From assembly GCA_023702235.1 (NCBI GenBank), contig JAMQCR010000002.1, positions 496,001 to 560,000 on the forward strand: a stretch of 64,000 nt of DNA, read 5' to 3'. This stretch comes from Neobacillus pocheonensis. GTDB lineage: Bacteria > Bacillota > Bacilli > Bacillales > Cytobacillaceae. Shown one piece after another: positions 38,508 to 47,501 of the stretch. How positions within the stretch are numbered: position 1 is the stretch's first letter; each line of letters opens with the position of its first letter. A program made the translations under genes and the position numbers. Below the pieces are notes generated by a model. That model worked only from the letters and a program-made list of their open reading frames with translations. It had not been told where the DNA came from and ran no database searches.

Positions 38508-38939
38508 ATGAAATTGTTTGGTATACGCCTAATGTTAACCTTTTTACTGGTCCTTCTTGAAATGATCGTAATCAATATAGCCGGAATTCTTCCGTTTATT
38601 GCCGCACACAAGGCAAACATATCTGGTGCTCCATATATGGAATTTATAACGAAAAACCTTCTGCATCCGATTGAGAAAGCAAAGCTCATGATTAAAGAGA
38701 AGAATCCTCTTTTCTTCTTAGGTAGTGGGGCAGTTGTCCTATTAACCTTCTATGCTACTTTTTTTATGAAAGGTGCCAAAGGCAAATATCAGTTAGCGGA
38801 CAAATATGGTGTTCATGGTTCAAGCAGATTTGCTCACAAGCATGAAATATTTAAACCGGGTGAGACAGTTGGGGTTCCGGTAAATCAACTTATGAAAGAT
38901 CTTGAAGCCAGTATACTGAATTCGAAAGGGGAGATGTGA
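38508..38939 (+). CDS. VirD4/TrsK coupling protein, N-terminal membrane part
   Basis: A 143-residue protein with two membrane spans (about residues 7-27 and 67-86) and the post-membrane motif YGVHGSSRFAHKHEIFKPGE. That motif in one-piece VirD4/TrsK proteins lies between the membrane anchor and the ATPase domain. It stops (TGA 38937-38939) one base before the start of the ATPase part. ATG 38508 follows AAAGGAGAG. The product should anchor the coupling protein. The split may be natural, or one ancestral gene broken by a mutation near 38930. Confidence 0.75.
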   Translation: MKLFGIRLMLTFLLVLLEMIVINIAGILPFIAAHKANISGAPYMEFITKNLLHPIEKAKLMIKEKNPLFFLGSGAVVLLTFYATFFMKGAKGKYQLADKYGVHGSSRFAHKHEIFKPGETVGVPVNQLMKDLEASILNSKGEM

Positions 38940-38940
38940 T

Positions 38941-40524
38941 GTGGCTGTCGATTACATGAAAAACAATGGAATCATTGCCGGTATTTTGAATGAATCCGTT
39001 ATCGTGCAGCAAACGGATTCAAATCTTCCAAATAGGAACCACTTTGTAGCCGGAGGTCCTGGTTCATCCAAAACACAAGGGTATGTCATAACCAATGTAT
39101 TACACGAAAAGGAATGTTCATTAGTAGTAACGGATCCGAAGGGCGAGGTCTATGAAATGACTTCTGACGTTAAACGAATGCAAGGCTATGAAGTTCATGT
39201 GGTTAATTTTTCAGAAATGGAGTATTCAGATCGCTATAATCCTTTTGATTATGTAAGGGAGGAAATTCAGGCCTCCACGGTAGCAAATGCAATTGTAGCT
39301 TCTAAGAATGATCCTAAACGAAAAGACTTTTGGTACAATGCCCAATTTAGCCTTTTAAAAGCGTTAATCTTGTATGCGGTTCACGAGTTGCCGCCCGATC
39401 AACGGAACATGACAGGTGTTTTAGATTTCCTACAGGAGTTTGATCCAGAAGCAAGTGAAGATGGAGCGAGTGAGTTAGATGGACAATTTTTAAGACTAGA
39501 TAAATCGCATCCAGCAAGAAGAGCTTATGAGTTAGGATTTAAAAAGTCTCAAGAAAAAACTAGAGCAAACATTATCATCTCTTTGCTCACAACAATCGGA
39601 GATTTTACTTCTAGTTCCATTTCGAGGTTTACTAGTTTCTCAGATTTCTTCCTAGGGGATGTAGGAAAAAGGAAAATTGCATTATATGTCATTATTCCTG
39701 TAATGGATTCTACCTGGGAAGGTTTAATCAATTTGTTTTTTAATCAAATGTTTCAAGAGTTGTATAAAGTCGGTGCTCAAAATAGGGCAAGACTCCCTCA
39801 GCCTGTGGTCTTTATCTTAGATGAATTTCCGAACTTAGGGAAGTTTCCGGACTATGAAAGGTTTTTAGCAACTTGTCGAGGATATGGAATTGGTGTTCTT
39901 ACAATTGTTCAAAACATCACTCAATTGCAAGAAAAGTATGGGCGGGAACAAGCTGAATCCATTTTAGGTAACTGTGGAACGAAAATCTGTTTAGGAAATG
40001 TAAACGAAACTACCGCAAAGTACTTTTCGCAATTAATGGGGAAAACAACCGCAAGAGTTGAAACGGGTTCATCCTCAGAATCAAAAGGAAAATCATCTAG
40101 TACCTCTTCTTCATCTAGTTACTCGTATGCAGCACGGAATCTAATGAATGAAGATGAGATTCTAACCATGCATAAAGATGATTGCATCATCATCATTACC
40201 GGAAAACATCCCATTAAGGCAAAAAAGGCGTATCAATATAACTTGTTTCCCAATGTTACAAACTCTTATTATGTTAGCCAACTAGACTATCAAAATTCCA
40301 CTTCCCAAGAGGTACTAGATTCGTTTGAGAAGAAGAAAGACGAATTCGAAGAATACATTGAATCCGATGATTGGAAAATAGCGTTACAAAAGGCCGAGGT
40401 TGAATTGCAGGAAAAACAAATAAAGGAAGCTAAGAAAGAGGCTCAAAAACAAGAAGAACTTGCGATGAGCTTTTTTTCTCAAATGAATTCAACTTCCAGT
40501 GTTACAAAAGAAGGGAGCTCTTAA
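38941..40524 (+). CDS. VirD4/TrsK coupling protein, ATPase part
   Basis: A 527-residue TraG/VirD4-family ATPase without its own membrane anchor. Walker A GGPGSSKT is at residues 38-45, Walker B VVFILDEFPNLG near 290, and the family segment FLATCRGYGIGVLTIVQNIT follows. A serine-rich stretch (GSSSESKGKSSSTSSSSSYS) and a charged C-terminal coiled coil are present. GTG 38941 is preceded by AAAGGGGAG inside the end of the upstream gene, so coupled translation is likely. It would bring the relaxase-bound DNA to the channel. The partner membrane domain is the ORF just upstream. Confidence 0.85.
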   Translation: MAVDYMKNNGIIAGILNESVIVQQTDSNLPNRNHFVAGGPGSSKTQGYVITNVLHEKECSLVVTDPKGEVYEMTSDVKRMQGYEVHVVNFSEMEYSDRYNPFDYVREEIQASTVANAIVASKNDPKRKDFWYNAQFSLLKALILYAVHELPPDQRNMTGVLDFLQEFDPEASEDGASELDGQFLRLDKSHPARRAYELGFKKSQEKTRANIIISLLTTIGDFTSSSISRFTSFSDFFLGDVGKRKIALYVIIPVMDSTWEGLINLFFNQMFQELYKVGAQNRARLPQPVVFILDEFPNLGKFPDYERFLATCRGYGIGVLTIVQNITQLQEKYGREQAESILGNCGTKICLGNVNETTAKYFSQLMGKTTARVETGSSSESKGKSSSTSSSSSYSYAARNLMNEDEILTMHKDDCIIIITGKHPIKAKKAYQYNLFPNVTNSYYVSQLDYQNSTSQEVLDSFEKKKDEFEEYIESDDWKIALQKAEVELQEKQIKEAKKEAQKQEELAMSFFSQMNSTSSVTKEGSS

Positions 40525-40526
40525 AG

Positions 40527-41015
40527 ATGAAAAAAACAACATTACTTATATTAGTACTAGTGGTAGGTACATTCCTTGCTGCATGTAGTGGTAATGGTAA
40601 TAAATTTGATGCTAAGGTCGAGCAAGAAAAAGCAACAAAAGTAATGAATGGAGTTTTAACTTCATTCAAAGATGAAGAAAAATTAGCTGAAGCAAACACT
40701 AGTGATAAAGCCAATATAATCTCATGGAATAAGATTGAAGAAAAAAATAAGTCTGCTATATCGAGAGATTTAGCTAAAAACGAACAAAGAAAGCTCCTGT
40801 ATCTTTTAACTTTTAACAGATCAGAGAATTTAAATGGTAGAAATCAATCTAATATTTTATTTACACATAATACAAAAATTAAAAATACTTCTTTTAATAA
40901 AGCAAAACAAACATTTACTTTCGATGTAGAACGTAGTGGGTTTACCCACAAGTTAATCACCCTAGAAAAACAAAAAGACACATGGAAAATCGCGAAAATT
41001 GTTGATCCTGAATAA
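40527..41015 (+). CDS. Transfer-operon lipoprotein
   Basis: A 162-residue lipoprotein: signal peptide MKKTTLLILVLVVGTFLAAC with lipobox LAAC, then a hydrophilic region and a C-terminal beta-rich part. It starts three bases after the coupling-protein stop, with AAGGGAGC as the ribosome binding site. pSK41-type operons encode lipoproteins in similar positions (TrsH). Likely extracellular, membrane-anchored channel accessory. No catalytic residues seen. Confidence 0.75.
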   Translation: MKKTTLLILVLVVGTFLAACSGNGNKFDAKVEQEKATKVMNGVLTSFKDEEKLAEANTSDKANIISWNKIEEKNKSAISRDLAKNEQRKLLYLLTFNRSENLNGRNQSNILFTHNTKIKNTSFNKAKQTFTFDVERSGFTHKLITLEKQKDTWKIAKIVDPE

Positions 41016-41028
41016 GGGGTGAATTATC

Positions 41029-41871
41029 TTGTTTAATTTTAAGGAAAAAATTGTTGAAGCCATTCAAGGAATGTTGAAGGATTTTATTGAATGGGCGCTT
41101 CTCATGTGTAATGATTTGTTATTAAAACAAAATCCTGAAATTCAATTTTTTTCATCAGTCAATAATTTCTTACTCGCACTAACCTCAACTATTGCGGTAA
41201 CGATCGTTTTATATAAAATAATAGAGGTCTTGTCCAGGAACGCTGCTGGGGATGCGATTTCATACGGACCTGTTATAGTGAATACATTAAAAAGCGCGTT
41301 ATTGATCCCTGCAATGCCTTTGATTCAGAAAATCTTGTTAGAAAAAGTGGCTTATAATATGGGAAACTGGATGATCGGAGAAGGAAGTAAAGTTAGTAAA
41401 GAAAAAATAGAAGCAATGTTAGAACCCAGAAATTTCGAATTTCTTCATTTTCAAGGTGCAGCACTACTTATCTTATTGGCTTTATTTGCAGTGGCATTCA
41501 TAGCTTTCTTATTTTCAGTAGCAATATTCCATGCCGATGTCATGTTCCTTTATTTGTTAAGTCCGCTGGCTTGTGTGTCGGTTATTTCAGATGATAATGA
41601 ATACTTAGGAGTGTGGTGGCGTGAATTATTAAATCAAATCGTTACCATTCTTGCAAAAATCTTCTTATTCGTTATTGCTATTAGTATTTTAATAAATGAA
41701 GATCTTAATTTTTTTAATTTCCTTTTACTCATGGGCTGCTGTATTCTCCTTATCAAGAGCCCGTCGGTACTTAGAAACATGTGGTATTCATCGGGTTCAG
41801 GAAGAGGAATGGCGGGAGCTATGGGTGGTGCAACAAAGCTTGCTGCTAGAAGATTTCTATTAAAAAGATAA
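41029..41871 (+). CDS. VirB6/TrsL-like polytopic membrane protein
   Basis: A 280-residue protein with about five membrane spans (around residues 43-63, 84-104, 143-165, 167-188 and 203-243) and a Gly/Met-rich tail (GSGRGMAGAMGGATKLAARR). It matches the TrsL/VirB6-like position at the end of the operon. TTG 41029 follows AGGGGTG at eight bases. A decayed second copy of the same gene lies at 44275-45792 (NFDTLYFQGASNLILLAVFV, then IAIFHADVMF). A terminator follows at once. Confidence 0.75.
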   Translation: MFNFKEKIVEAIQGMLKDFIEWALLMCNDLLLKQNPEIQFFSSVNNFLLALTSTIAVTIVLYKIIEVLSRNAAGDAISYGPVIVNTLKSALLIPAMPLIQKILLEKVAYNMGNWMIGEGSKVSKEKIEAMLEPRNFEFLHFQGAALLILLALFAVAFIAFLFSVAIFHADVMFLYLLSPLACVSVISDDNEYLGVWWRELLNQIVTILAKIFLFVIAISILINEDLNFFNFLLLMGCCILLIKSPSVLRNMWYSSGSGRGMAGAMGGATKLAARRFLLKR

Positions 41872-41873
41872 AA

Positions 41874-41903
41874 CAAAGGCGACTTAAATGTCGTCTTTGT
41901 TGT
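41874..41903 (+). terminator. Terminator of the transfer operon
   Basis: ACAAAGGCGAC and GTCGTCTTTGT pair (one G-T) around TTAAAT, directly after the trsL-like stop codon. The T-tract is short. Confidence 0.75.
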
Positions 41904-42011
41904 GTAGTAAAGTAAAAACTCAAGAATTTTTAAAATAGACCATTTGTCTTCACATTCAACACATGTTGCGTGCTGTTCACTACTGGTATTAAATAATAAT
42001 AATTAGTCGTA

Positions 42012-42066
42012 TGAAAAAATGAATGAAAGACCAAATTATTTTAGTGTCCTTCATTCATTTTTTTCA
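42012..42066 (-). terminator. Hairpin between the transfer operon and rpoA-like gene
   Basis: AAAAATGAATGAAAGAC and GTCCTTCATTCATTTTTT form long arms around an A/T loop. The T-run suits termination on either strand. On the minus strand it lies about 190 bp beyond the stop of the RNA polymerase alpha gene. Confidence 0.65.
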
Positions 42067-42253
42067 AACAAGGAGTTTTTTGAAAACCATAATTGCGCTG
42101 TCCTTGCAGTACATGGGTATTCATACATAATTATCACTTACATACTGCATTTAAATATAGGAAAATAATCATTTATAACTACCGCCCATTGGTACCTTCT
42201 TCAAAGTACCTGAGAACTTTTGCTTTAGTGGCAATTTAAAAGGAAAATTATGG

Positions 42254-43207
42254 CTAATTTTCATCATCTTTGCGTACGATTATACCTAAACTTTCTAATT
42301 TATCTATGATCTCTTTTAAAGATTTTTGTCCTAAGTTGCGTAATTTTCTTATATCTTCTTCGGACTTATTAGCTAAGTCATGAATAGTATTAATCCCATT
42401 GCGTTTTAGACTGTTAAAAGAACGAACAGAAAGGTCTAAATCCTCAATAGTAAGGTTAAGAATTTCTTTTTCTTTTGAAACCTCTTCTCTTTCCAACATA
42501 ATTTGGCTATCTTGTGATTCAGGATTAAGTCCTACTAAAATAGAAAGCTGTTCATTAAACATTTTTGCACTTTCAGCAATGGCTTCGCTGGGGCCTAAAC
42601 TCCCATCTGTCCAAAGTTCAAAATATAACCTTTCAAAACTAACCAATTGACCTACACGAGTGTTCTCAACAAAATAACTGGCACGTGAAACCGGTGTATA
42701 GATTGAATCTATTGGTAGGACTCCTACTTGAAGGCCATCACGTTTGTTTTGCTCTGCAGGAACATAACCACGTCCACGTTTTGCAGTTAGGCGCATTCTA
42801 AAATGTACATTTTCTCTAAGGGTAGCAAGATGCAAATCGGGAATTAAGATCTCTACATCACTATCATGAGAAATATCAGCAGCTGTTATTGTACCGTTTC
42901 TATGTACATCAATCATCAATTCTTTCTCATCGTCAGAGTAAATATTCATAGATAAATTTTTTATGTTCAAAATGATAGTTGTTACATCTTCTTCTATCCC
43001 ATCAATCGTTGAAAATTCATTCTGCACCCCATCTATTTGTATGGAAGTGACAGCTGCACCGGGGAGTGAAGATAAAAGGATGCGACGTAATGAGTTGCCA
43101 AGTGTCGTTCCAAATCCTTTCATGAGTGGTTCAACGACAAACTTTCCGTACTTGGCATCCTCGCTAATCATAACCTTTTCAATTCTTGGCACTTCAATTT
43201 TTAACAT
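42254..43207 (-). CDS. rpoA: RNA polymerase alpha subunit paralogue
   Basis: A complete 317-residue alpha subunit. The N-terminal domain has the assembly region GTTLGNSLRRILLSSLPGAA, SIQIDGV and GRGYVPAEQNKRD. The C-terminal domain (about 249-317) keeps UP-element contacts equivalent to E. coli R265 (R262), N268 (N265), G296 (G293), K298 (K295) and S299 (S296), but C269 is Ser266 here. The linker 228-248 is diverged. In Bacillaceae the chromosomal rpoA sits between rpsK and rplQ; here it stands alone between a transfer operon and relics. ATG 43207 has AAAGGAG 12 bases upstream, a long spacing. Divergence from the Bacillus subtilis sequence as I remember it is spread along the protein, so it is a diverged paralogue and no recent duplicate. 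Confidence 0.9.
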   Translation of the reverse strand: MLKIEVPRIEKVMISEDAKYGKFVVEPLMKGFGTTLGNSLRRILLSSLPGAAVTSIQIDGVQNEFSTIDGIEEDVTTIILNIKNLSMNIYSDDEKELMIDVHRNGTITAADISHDSDVEILIPDLHLATLRENVHFRMRLTAKRGRGYVPAEQNKRDGLQVGVLPIDSIYTPVSRASYFVENTRVGQLVSFERLYFELWTDGSLGPSEAIAESAKMFNEQLSILVGLNPESQDSQIMLEREEVSKEKEILNLTIEDLDLSVRSFNSLKRNGINTIHDLANKSEEDIRKLRNLGQKSLKEIIDKLESLGIIVRKDDEN

Positions 43208-43251
43208 CCGAATTATACACTCCTTTTACTCATTAACACCAAAAACAACCT

Positions 43252-43257
43252 ATTATA
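43252..43257 (-). promoter_or_regulatory. Candidate minus 10 box for the rpoA paralogue
   Basis: On the minus strand a consensus TATAAT lies about 45 bp before the start codon, in the context AACTAAATATAATAGG. A minus 35 element at 17 bases is weak (near GTACTT), and TTGGAG is only 13 bases away. The promoter may be weak or depend on a factor other than the housekeeping sigma. Confidence 0.4.
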
Positions 43258-43335
43258 TTTAGTTAATATACTCCAAGTACTATGAGGAATGCTAGTTTAA
43301 CGGAAAAAAATGTATTCAACGATAGTTTTTTTTGT

Positions 43336-43500
43336 CAGCAGCAGGGAATCGGAATTTGTATATTTACGAATTCAGGAGAATCTTTTAAGCATTTTCTAAA
43401 GTGTTTGGTTAAATCATTATTTCCGTACAACATATCATTAGGTAGACCTAATTTAACACAATAATAAGCTTCTTTTACAAAACGTCTAACGATATCCCTT
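43336..43500 (-). pseudogene. Short unidentified coding remnant
   Basis: On the minus strand one frame reads EARDIVRRFVKEAYYCVKLG, then LPNDMLYGNNDLTKHFRKCL and ends IQIPIPCC followed by TGA. It has codon-like texture but no start codon; a stop lies just upstream at about 43507. I do not recognise the family. It may be the 3-prime end of a small gene cut by rearrangement. Confidence 0.35.
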
Positions 43501-43705
43501 GCTTCAAGCTAGCGGTCACTCCGTTTCAGACTATGAGATGAGGTAAACTATAATTTTGTGGGTTTTAAAGACGTCAAATCTTCAGCTGGAAATAGTATTT
43601 TCGTTCAAGTTACGCCTGAACTATAGTTGACACCCCTTAATAATCCTTACTAAATATAAGGGGAATCTTTGCTTAATAGTGGTCGCTCGATAAACGAGAA
43701 AACCT

Positions 43706-44085
43706 AAATGATTCGAATTGTAATTGCAGAGAATTAGGAATAGCTGATAGAGGATTTATTTCCCTACTGAATTTGGAAGATGATATGGAAGTGGTGGGAC
43801 AGGCGAGGGATGGAGAAGAGGCACTTACTCCTTTTTACCAATTACAGATGGAAGTTTGTATCATGGATATAGATATGTCTTAAAAGAGCGGGGATGCAAA
43901 GTAATCATTATAACAACCTTTACAAGCACTGTTTATTTTCAACATGTATTAAAAGATGATATAAGAGATTTTTTATTGAATGACAGCCCGAGTGAGGAGT
44001 TAGCAGTTAGCTCGATTCGTAGTGTTGTGGATGGAAAACTAATGTATTGCAAACTTGCCGTATTGCTTGCTACCAATGCTATTTG
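43706..44085 (+). pseudogene. NarL/DesR-type response regulator relic
   Basis: Pieces of a receiver domain in one direction: IRIVIAEN at the start, then ISLLNLEDDMEVVGQARDGE and EALTPFYQLQMEVCIMDIDM (the phosphoacceptor Asp lies in MDID). After a deletion, KVIIITTFTSTVYFQHVLKD and SPSEELAVSSIRSVVDGKL follow. Stops occur at about 43735 and 43880. The C-terminal LuxR-type HTH is missing. The cognate kinase is not present. Non-functional. Confidence 0.7.
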
Positions 44086-44571
44086 GTAAGTCGTAAATTA
44101 ACCATATTTAAATTAATTATTAATCCCATCTATGTTTTATAATATTAATAAAATATATATATCAAGATAAATGTCATAATAACTTATATAGCAACATATA
44201 AGTTGTTTTTAATAATGTTGAACAAATCTGCTAAGAAAGCTTTTTATTTCCTCTAATAACCGTTTGCGCTCCAGATATTTTAGACCCAAATAACTTTGAC
44301 ACACTTTATTTTCAAGGTGCTTCAAATCTTATCCTTCTAGCCGTATTTGTAGTAGCATTTACAACCTTTTTGTTTTCAATTGCCATTTTTCATGCAGACG
44401 TCATGTTTCTATAATTACTTTGCTTCATGGCTTAAGTAAGATTGTTACTATTCTTGCGAAAATCCTTTTATTCATAGTTGCTTTAAGTATTTACCCAATG
44501 AAAATATTATGTTCCTTAATATCCTTTAATTTGTGGGTTGCTGTTTTTTCTTATCAAAGCCCCGGTAAGGA

Positions 44572-44783
44572 ATAAATCTCAAGTCGAGACCTGGGTCAGA
44601 TGGTATAAGAAGGGTGAGGTTTATCGATTTGATCAACCGATTGGCAAACAATATTCGTTTGGGCATGGACCTGAATTTGCGAGTGAGGATGAAAGAATTT
44701 CCATCCAAGTTACCCATTTAAAGATGGAGAATGAAATCTTAAAAAAGTATTTGGCGATGAAAAAGGAGTGGATAAAAGAGTAG
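44572..44783 (+). pseudogene. IS3 orfA, N-terminally truncated
   Basis: From about NKSQVETWVRWYKKGEVYRF the frame matches the second half of IS3-type OrfA, including PIGKQYSFGHGPE and the leucine-zipper-like LKMENEILKKYLAMKKEW end. The N-terminal helix-turn-helix is gone; the preceding codons come from the trsL relic. It overlaps orfB by 16 bases, the usual frameshift overlap. Confidence 0.7.
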
Positions 44784-45760
44784 TCATACAAATAGCAGAG
44801 GAGCTGCGTAAATGGTATAGCCTTACGGCTATTTTGAAAGTCTTAGAGATTCCTCGTTCTACGTATTACCGCTGGTTAAAGGGATTTGCAGAATACAGAA
44901 ATGAACATGAGGATTTAATAATCGAAATTTGTAAGGCAACTAATTATAGGAATGGTCATCGTAAAATTAGAGCAATTTTAATGCGCCAGCATCACATCCA
45001 TTTAAATCGAAATACGGTCCAAAAAATTATGCAAAAGCATCATTTACAGTGTAAGGTAAAACCGAAACGCAAACGGAAATCACAAGGAGAAAGTGAAGTA
45101 ATCGCACCTAATATCCTTAAACGTGATTTTAGTGCAACTAAACCAAATGAAAAATGGGTGACAGATATTACGTATATTCAATATGGAAGTGAAACGTTAT
45201 ATCTTTCGACAATCATGGATTTGTATAATAATGAAATCGTCGCTTACAAGCTTTATAATCACCAACAAACGTCTTTAGTGGTCGATACGCTTGTAGAAAC
45301 TCTGAATAACCGAAATCAGCCCGAAGGGGTTATTCTACACTCTGATCAAGGTAGTGTGTATACTTCATACGCTTATCAAAATAACTTAAAGCAATTTCAT
45401 TTGATTAGTAGTATGTCTAGACGAGGGAATTGTTGGGATAATGCGGTTATTGAATCATTTCATTCAAATATTAAAACGGAAGAATTTCAGTATTGTAAGT
45501 TTAATTCTTTATCCAATTTAGCAGTGGTAACTAAAATTGATAAATATATTTATCACTATAACGAGAAAAGAATTCAAGAAAAATTAGGCTACCTCACTCC
45601 AAAAGAATTTGGAAATAAAGCAGCCTAAAATGGTGTTTTATATGTGTCTCATATCGCTAGGTAAGTTCAATTGTCATACAACTTTTTTTATTTTAAAAAA
45701 TAGTTGATAGGCCGAGCAAAGTCCAGAATGAAGAGGACTATTTATGGAAATAAAAACTTG
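44575..45760 (+). mobile_element. IS3-family element, 5-prime truncated
   Basis: The element carries the C-terminal part of orfA and a complete orfB, and lies inside the trsL relic. Its left end is missing: the orfA frame runs into trsL-derived codons at about 44575. The right boundary lies between the orfB stop (45628) and the return of trsL sequence at 45764; I cannot fix the inverted repeat exactly. No target duplication is visible. Transposition in cis is unlikely because orfA lacks its HTH. Confidence 0.7.
44768..45628 (+). CDS. IS3-family transposase OrfB
   Basis: A complete 286-residue OrfB with the HTH_21-type N-terminus (LEIPRSTYYRWLKG), rve integrase core and DDE residues in WVTDITYIQ, ILHSDQGSVYTS and AVIESFHSNIKTEE. 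In active elements it is made as an OrfAB fusion by minus 1 frameshifting. The truncated orfA here should prevent that. It overlaps the orfA remnant. Confidence 0.85.
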   Translation: MDKRVVIQIAEELRKWYSLTAILKVLEIPRSTYYRWLKGFAEYRNEHEDLIIEICKATNYRNGHRKIRAILMRQHHIHLNRNTVQKIMQKHHLQCKVKPKRKRKSQGESEVIAPNILKRDFSATKPNEKWVTDITYIQYGSETLYLSTIMDLYNNEIVAYKLYNHQQTSLVVDTLVETLNNRNQPEGVILHSDQGSVYTSYAYQNNLKQFHLISSMSRRGNCWDNAVIESFHSNIKTEEFQYCKFNSLSNLAVVTKIDKYIYHYNEKRIQEKLGYLTPKEFGNKAA

Positions 45761-45984
45761 TAGCTAGAGAATTTCTTTTAAAAGGATAAAGGAAATGCAA
45801 TTTTTAGGATTCCTTTGCTTTGCAATGATAAGCCTTTTTCTAACAGGAGGTTTCTTAAGAATCGATATCAGTAAATACGTATCATAAGTTAATGAGCTTT
45901 TTGATGGAATAATTGATGAATTCTATAAGAGAATTTGTTTCCACATTCTACACATTGTGAAGCGGTCGCGTGGTTGGAGTTGGT

Positions 45985-46036
45985 ATAATATAAAAGCAGT
46001 TGATATAGAAAAAATCTATACCATCTGCTTTTTTGT
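45985..46036. terminator. Hairpin with T-run upstream of dus
   Basis: AAAAGCAGTTGATATAGA and TCTATACCATCTGCTTTTTT pair over most of their length around a short A-rich loop and end in T residues. It separates the IS3/trsL relic from the dihydrouridine synthase gene. Bidirectional by structure. Confidence 0.6.
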
Positions 46037-46228
46037 TTATAAAAATACCATTCAGGACCGATTTTCGTTAAAATAAACATTGCCGATTTTCACAATAGTT
46101 TTTCACAAATTATAAATGTCCAAATGTACTTGTGTTTGATAATAAGTTATTAAGCGTGATATAAGTGTAAAAAAAGTGGAACATTTGGCATTATATTTTT
46201 TGACCGAGAGTTTGAAGTTGTATCCATA

Positions 46229-47212
46229 GTGAGAGGATTTGAGTTTGAAATGATAGATAATTTTTGGCGTGATTTACCACGACCATTTTTTGTACTTGCA
46301 CCAATGGAAGATGTGACAGATGTTGTTTTTCGTCACGTAGTAAGTGAAGCCGGTCGACCGGATGTATTTTTCACAGAGTTTACAAACTCGGATAGCTATT
46401 GTCATCCAGAGGGCATGAAAAGTGTGCGTGGCCGTTTGATTTTTACAGAAGATGAACAACCAATGGTGGCACATATTTGGGGGGATAATCCCGAATATTT
46501 CCGTCAAATGAGTATTGGCATGGCAGAGCTAGGATTTAAAGGCATCGATATTAATATGGGCTGCCCTGTACCGAATGTGGCATCGAGAGGGAAAGGTAGT
46601 GGCCTTATTCTGCGTCCAGACGTTGCGGCAGAACTTATTCAAGCAGCAAAAGCGGGCGGACTGCCTGTCAGCGTGAAAACACGACTTGGCTATAAGGATG
46701 TAAATGAGTGGGAGGAGTGGCTAACGCATATTTTAAAACAGGATATTGCGAACCTTTCTATTCATTTACGTACAAGAAAGGAAATGAGCCAAGTAGATGC
46801 GCATTGGGAGCTAATTCCGGAAATCAAAAAATTACGTGACCGTATCGCACCAAATACGCTACTAACAATCAATGGAGACATTCCTGACCGTCAAACTGGG
46901 CTGCAGCTTGCTGAACAATATGGTATTGATGGCGTTATGATCGGGCGAGGTATTTTTAAAAATCCTTTTGCATTTGAAAAAGAGCCAAAAGAGCATAGCA
47001 GTAAAGAATACCTTGATCTTTTAAGACTGCAGCTTGATCTTCAAGATCAATATGCGGAAGCACTGCCACGTTCAATCATAGGGCTTCATCGCTTTTTCAA
47101 AATTTATGTCAAAGGATTCCGTGGAGCTGGTGAATTAAGAAATCAATTGATGAACACGAAATCAACAGATGAAGTGCGTGCATTGCTTGATAACTTTGGA
47201 AAAGAATGTTGA
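46229..47212 (+). CDS. tRNA-dihydrouridine synthase
   Basis: A full-length Dus-family flavoenzyme (about 320 residues). It reduces uridine to dihydrouridine in tRNA D-loops using FMN and NADPH. Visible motifs are the N-terminal APMEDVTDVVFR, the catalytic Cys112 in INMGCPVPNV, VSVKTRLGY and GVMIGRGIFKNPF. GTG 46229 is the open start; ATG 46250 (MIDNFWRDLPRP) matches better the usual family N-terminus. Base composition is less AT-rich than its surroundings, which points to a separate origin. No partner gene nearby. It would duplicate a chromosomal housekeeping function. Confidence 0.9.
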   Translation: MRGFEFEMIDNFWRDLPRPFFVLAPMEDVTDVVFRHVVSEAGRPDVFFTEFTNSDSYCHPEGMKSVRGRLIFTEDEQPMVAHIWGDNPEYFRQMSIGMAELGFKGIDINMGCPVPNVASRGKGSGLILRPDVAAELIQAAKAGGLPVSVKTRLGYKDVNEWEEWLTHILKQDIANLSIHLRTRKEMSQVDAHWELIPEIKKLRDRIAPNTLLTINGDIPDRQTGLQLAEQYGIDGVMIGRGIFKNPFAFEKEPKEHSSKEYLDLLRLQLDLQDQYAEALPRSIIGLHRFFKIYVKGFRGAGELRNQLMNTKSTDEVRALLDNFGKEC

Positions 47213-47501
47213 TGGGACGGGGACAGTGAAATGATGTAACTCTCAAAAAGTTAGAGGAAAAATGAATCACATCAACCAATGTGTACTTATTTTATTCAGT
47301 TTCAAGTTCCTTTGCAGCCGGCAACTTTTGTTTTGATAAAGTCTGTTTTCTGAAAGAAAAAGGTCTTAAGAATGTAATAAACCCACCAGCACCCTTGTGT
47401 TGCCACATACACTCTGCACACGTTGAGGCAGTTGCAAAGATTGAGCTAAAGTAGTGCCTGGTGCTTAATGGGATAGGCTCTAGTTTAAAAAAGGAGGTTT
47501 A

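Larger units (their letters stand above)
44265..45792 (+). pseudogene. Second trsL/VirB6-like gene, decayed and split by an IS3 element
   Basis: DPNNFDTLYFQGASNLILLA, then VFVVAFTTFLFSIAIFHADV (44280-44415) and IVTILAKILLFIVALSIYPN match the 41029-41871 protein. After the IS3 element the last codons reappear at 45764-45792 (LVAREFLLKG then TAA), matching the intact gene's end (LAARRFLLKR). There is a stop at about 44412 and a deletion after it. It shows that part of a second, related transfer operon once lay here. Confidence 0.7.

Noticed and set aside
42399..43262. Plus-strand ORFs opposite the rpoA paralogue
   Set aside because: Antisense shadows of a strongly conserved gene.
43282..43464. 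60-residue plus-strand ORF after the rpoA promoter
   Set aside because: The opposite strand carries a more convincing coding remnant, and this frame has no ribosome binding site.
45889..46080. 63-residue minus-strand ORF with a CVECGNKF motif
   Set aside because: Cys pair and a weak likeness to a stretch near 47400, but no start signal, and it runs through the terminator hairpin. Not enough to call a gene.
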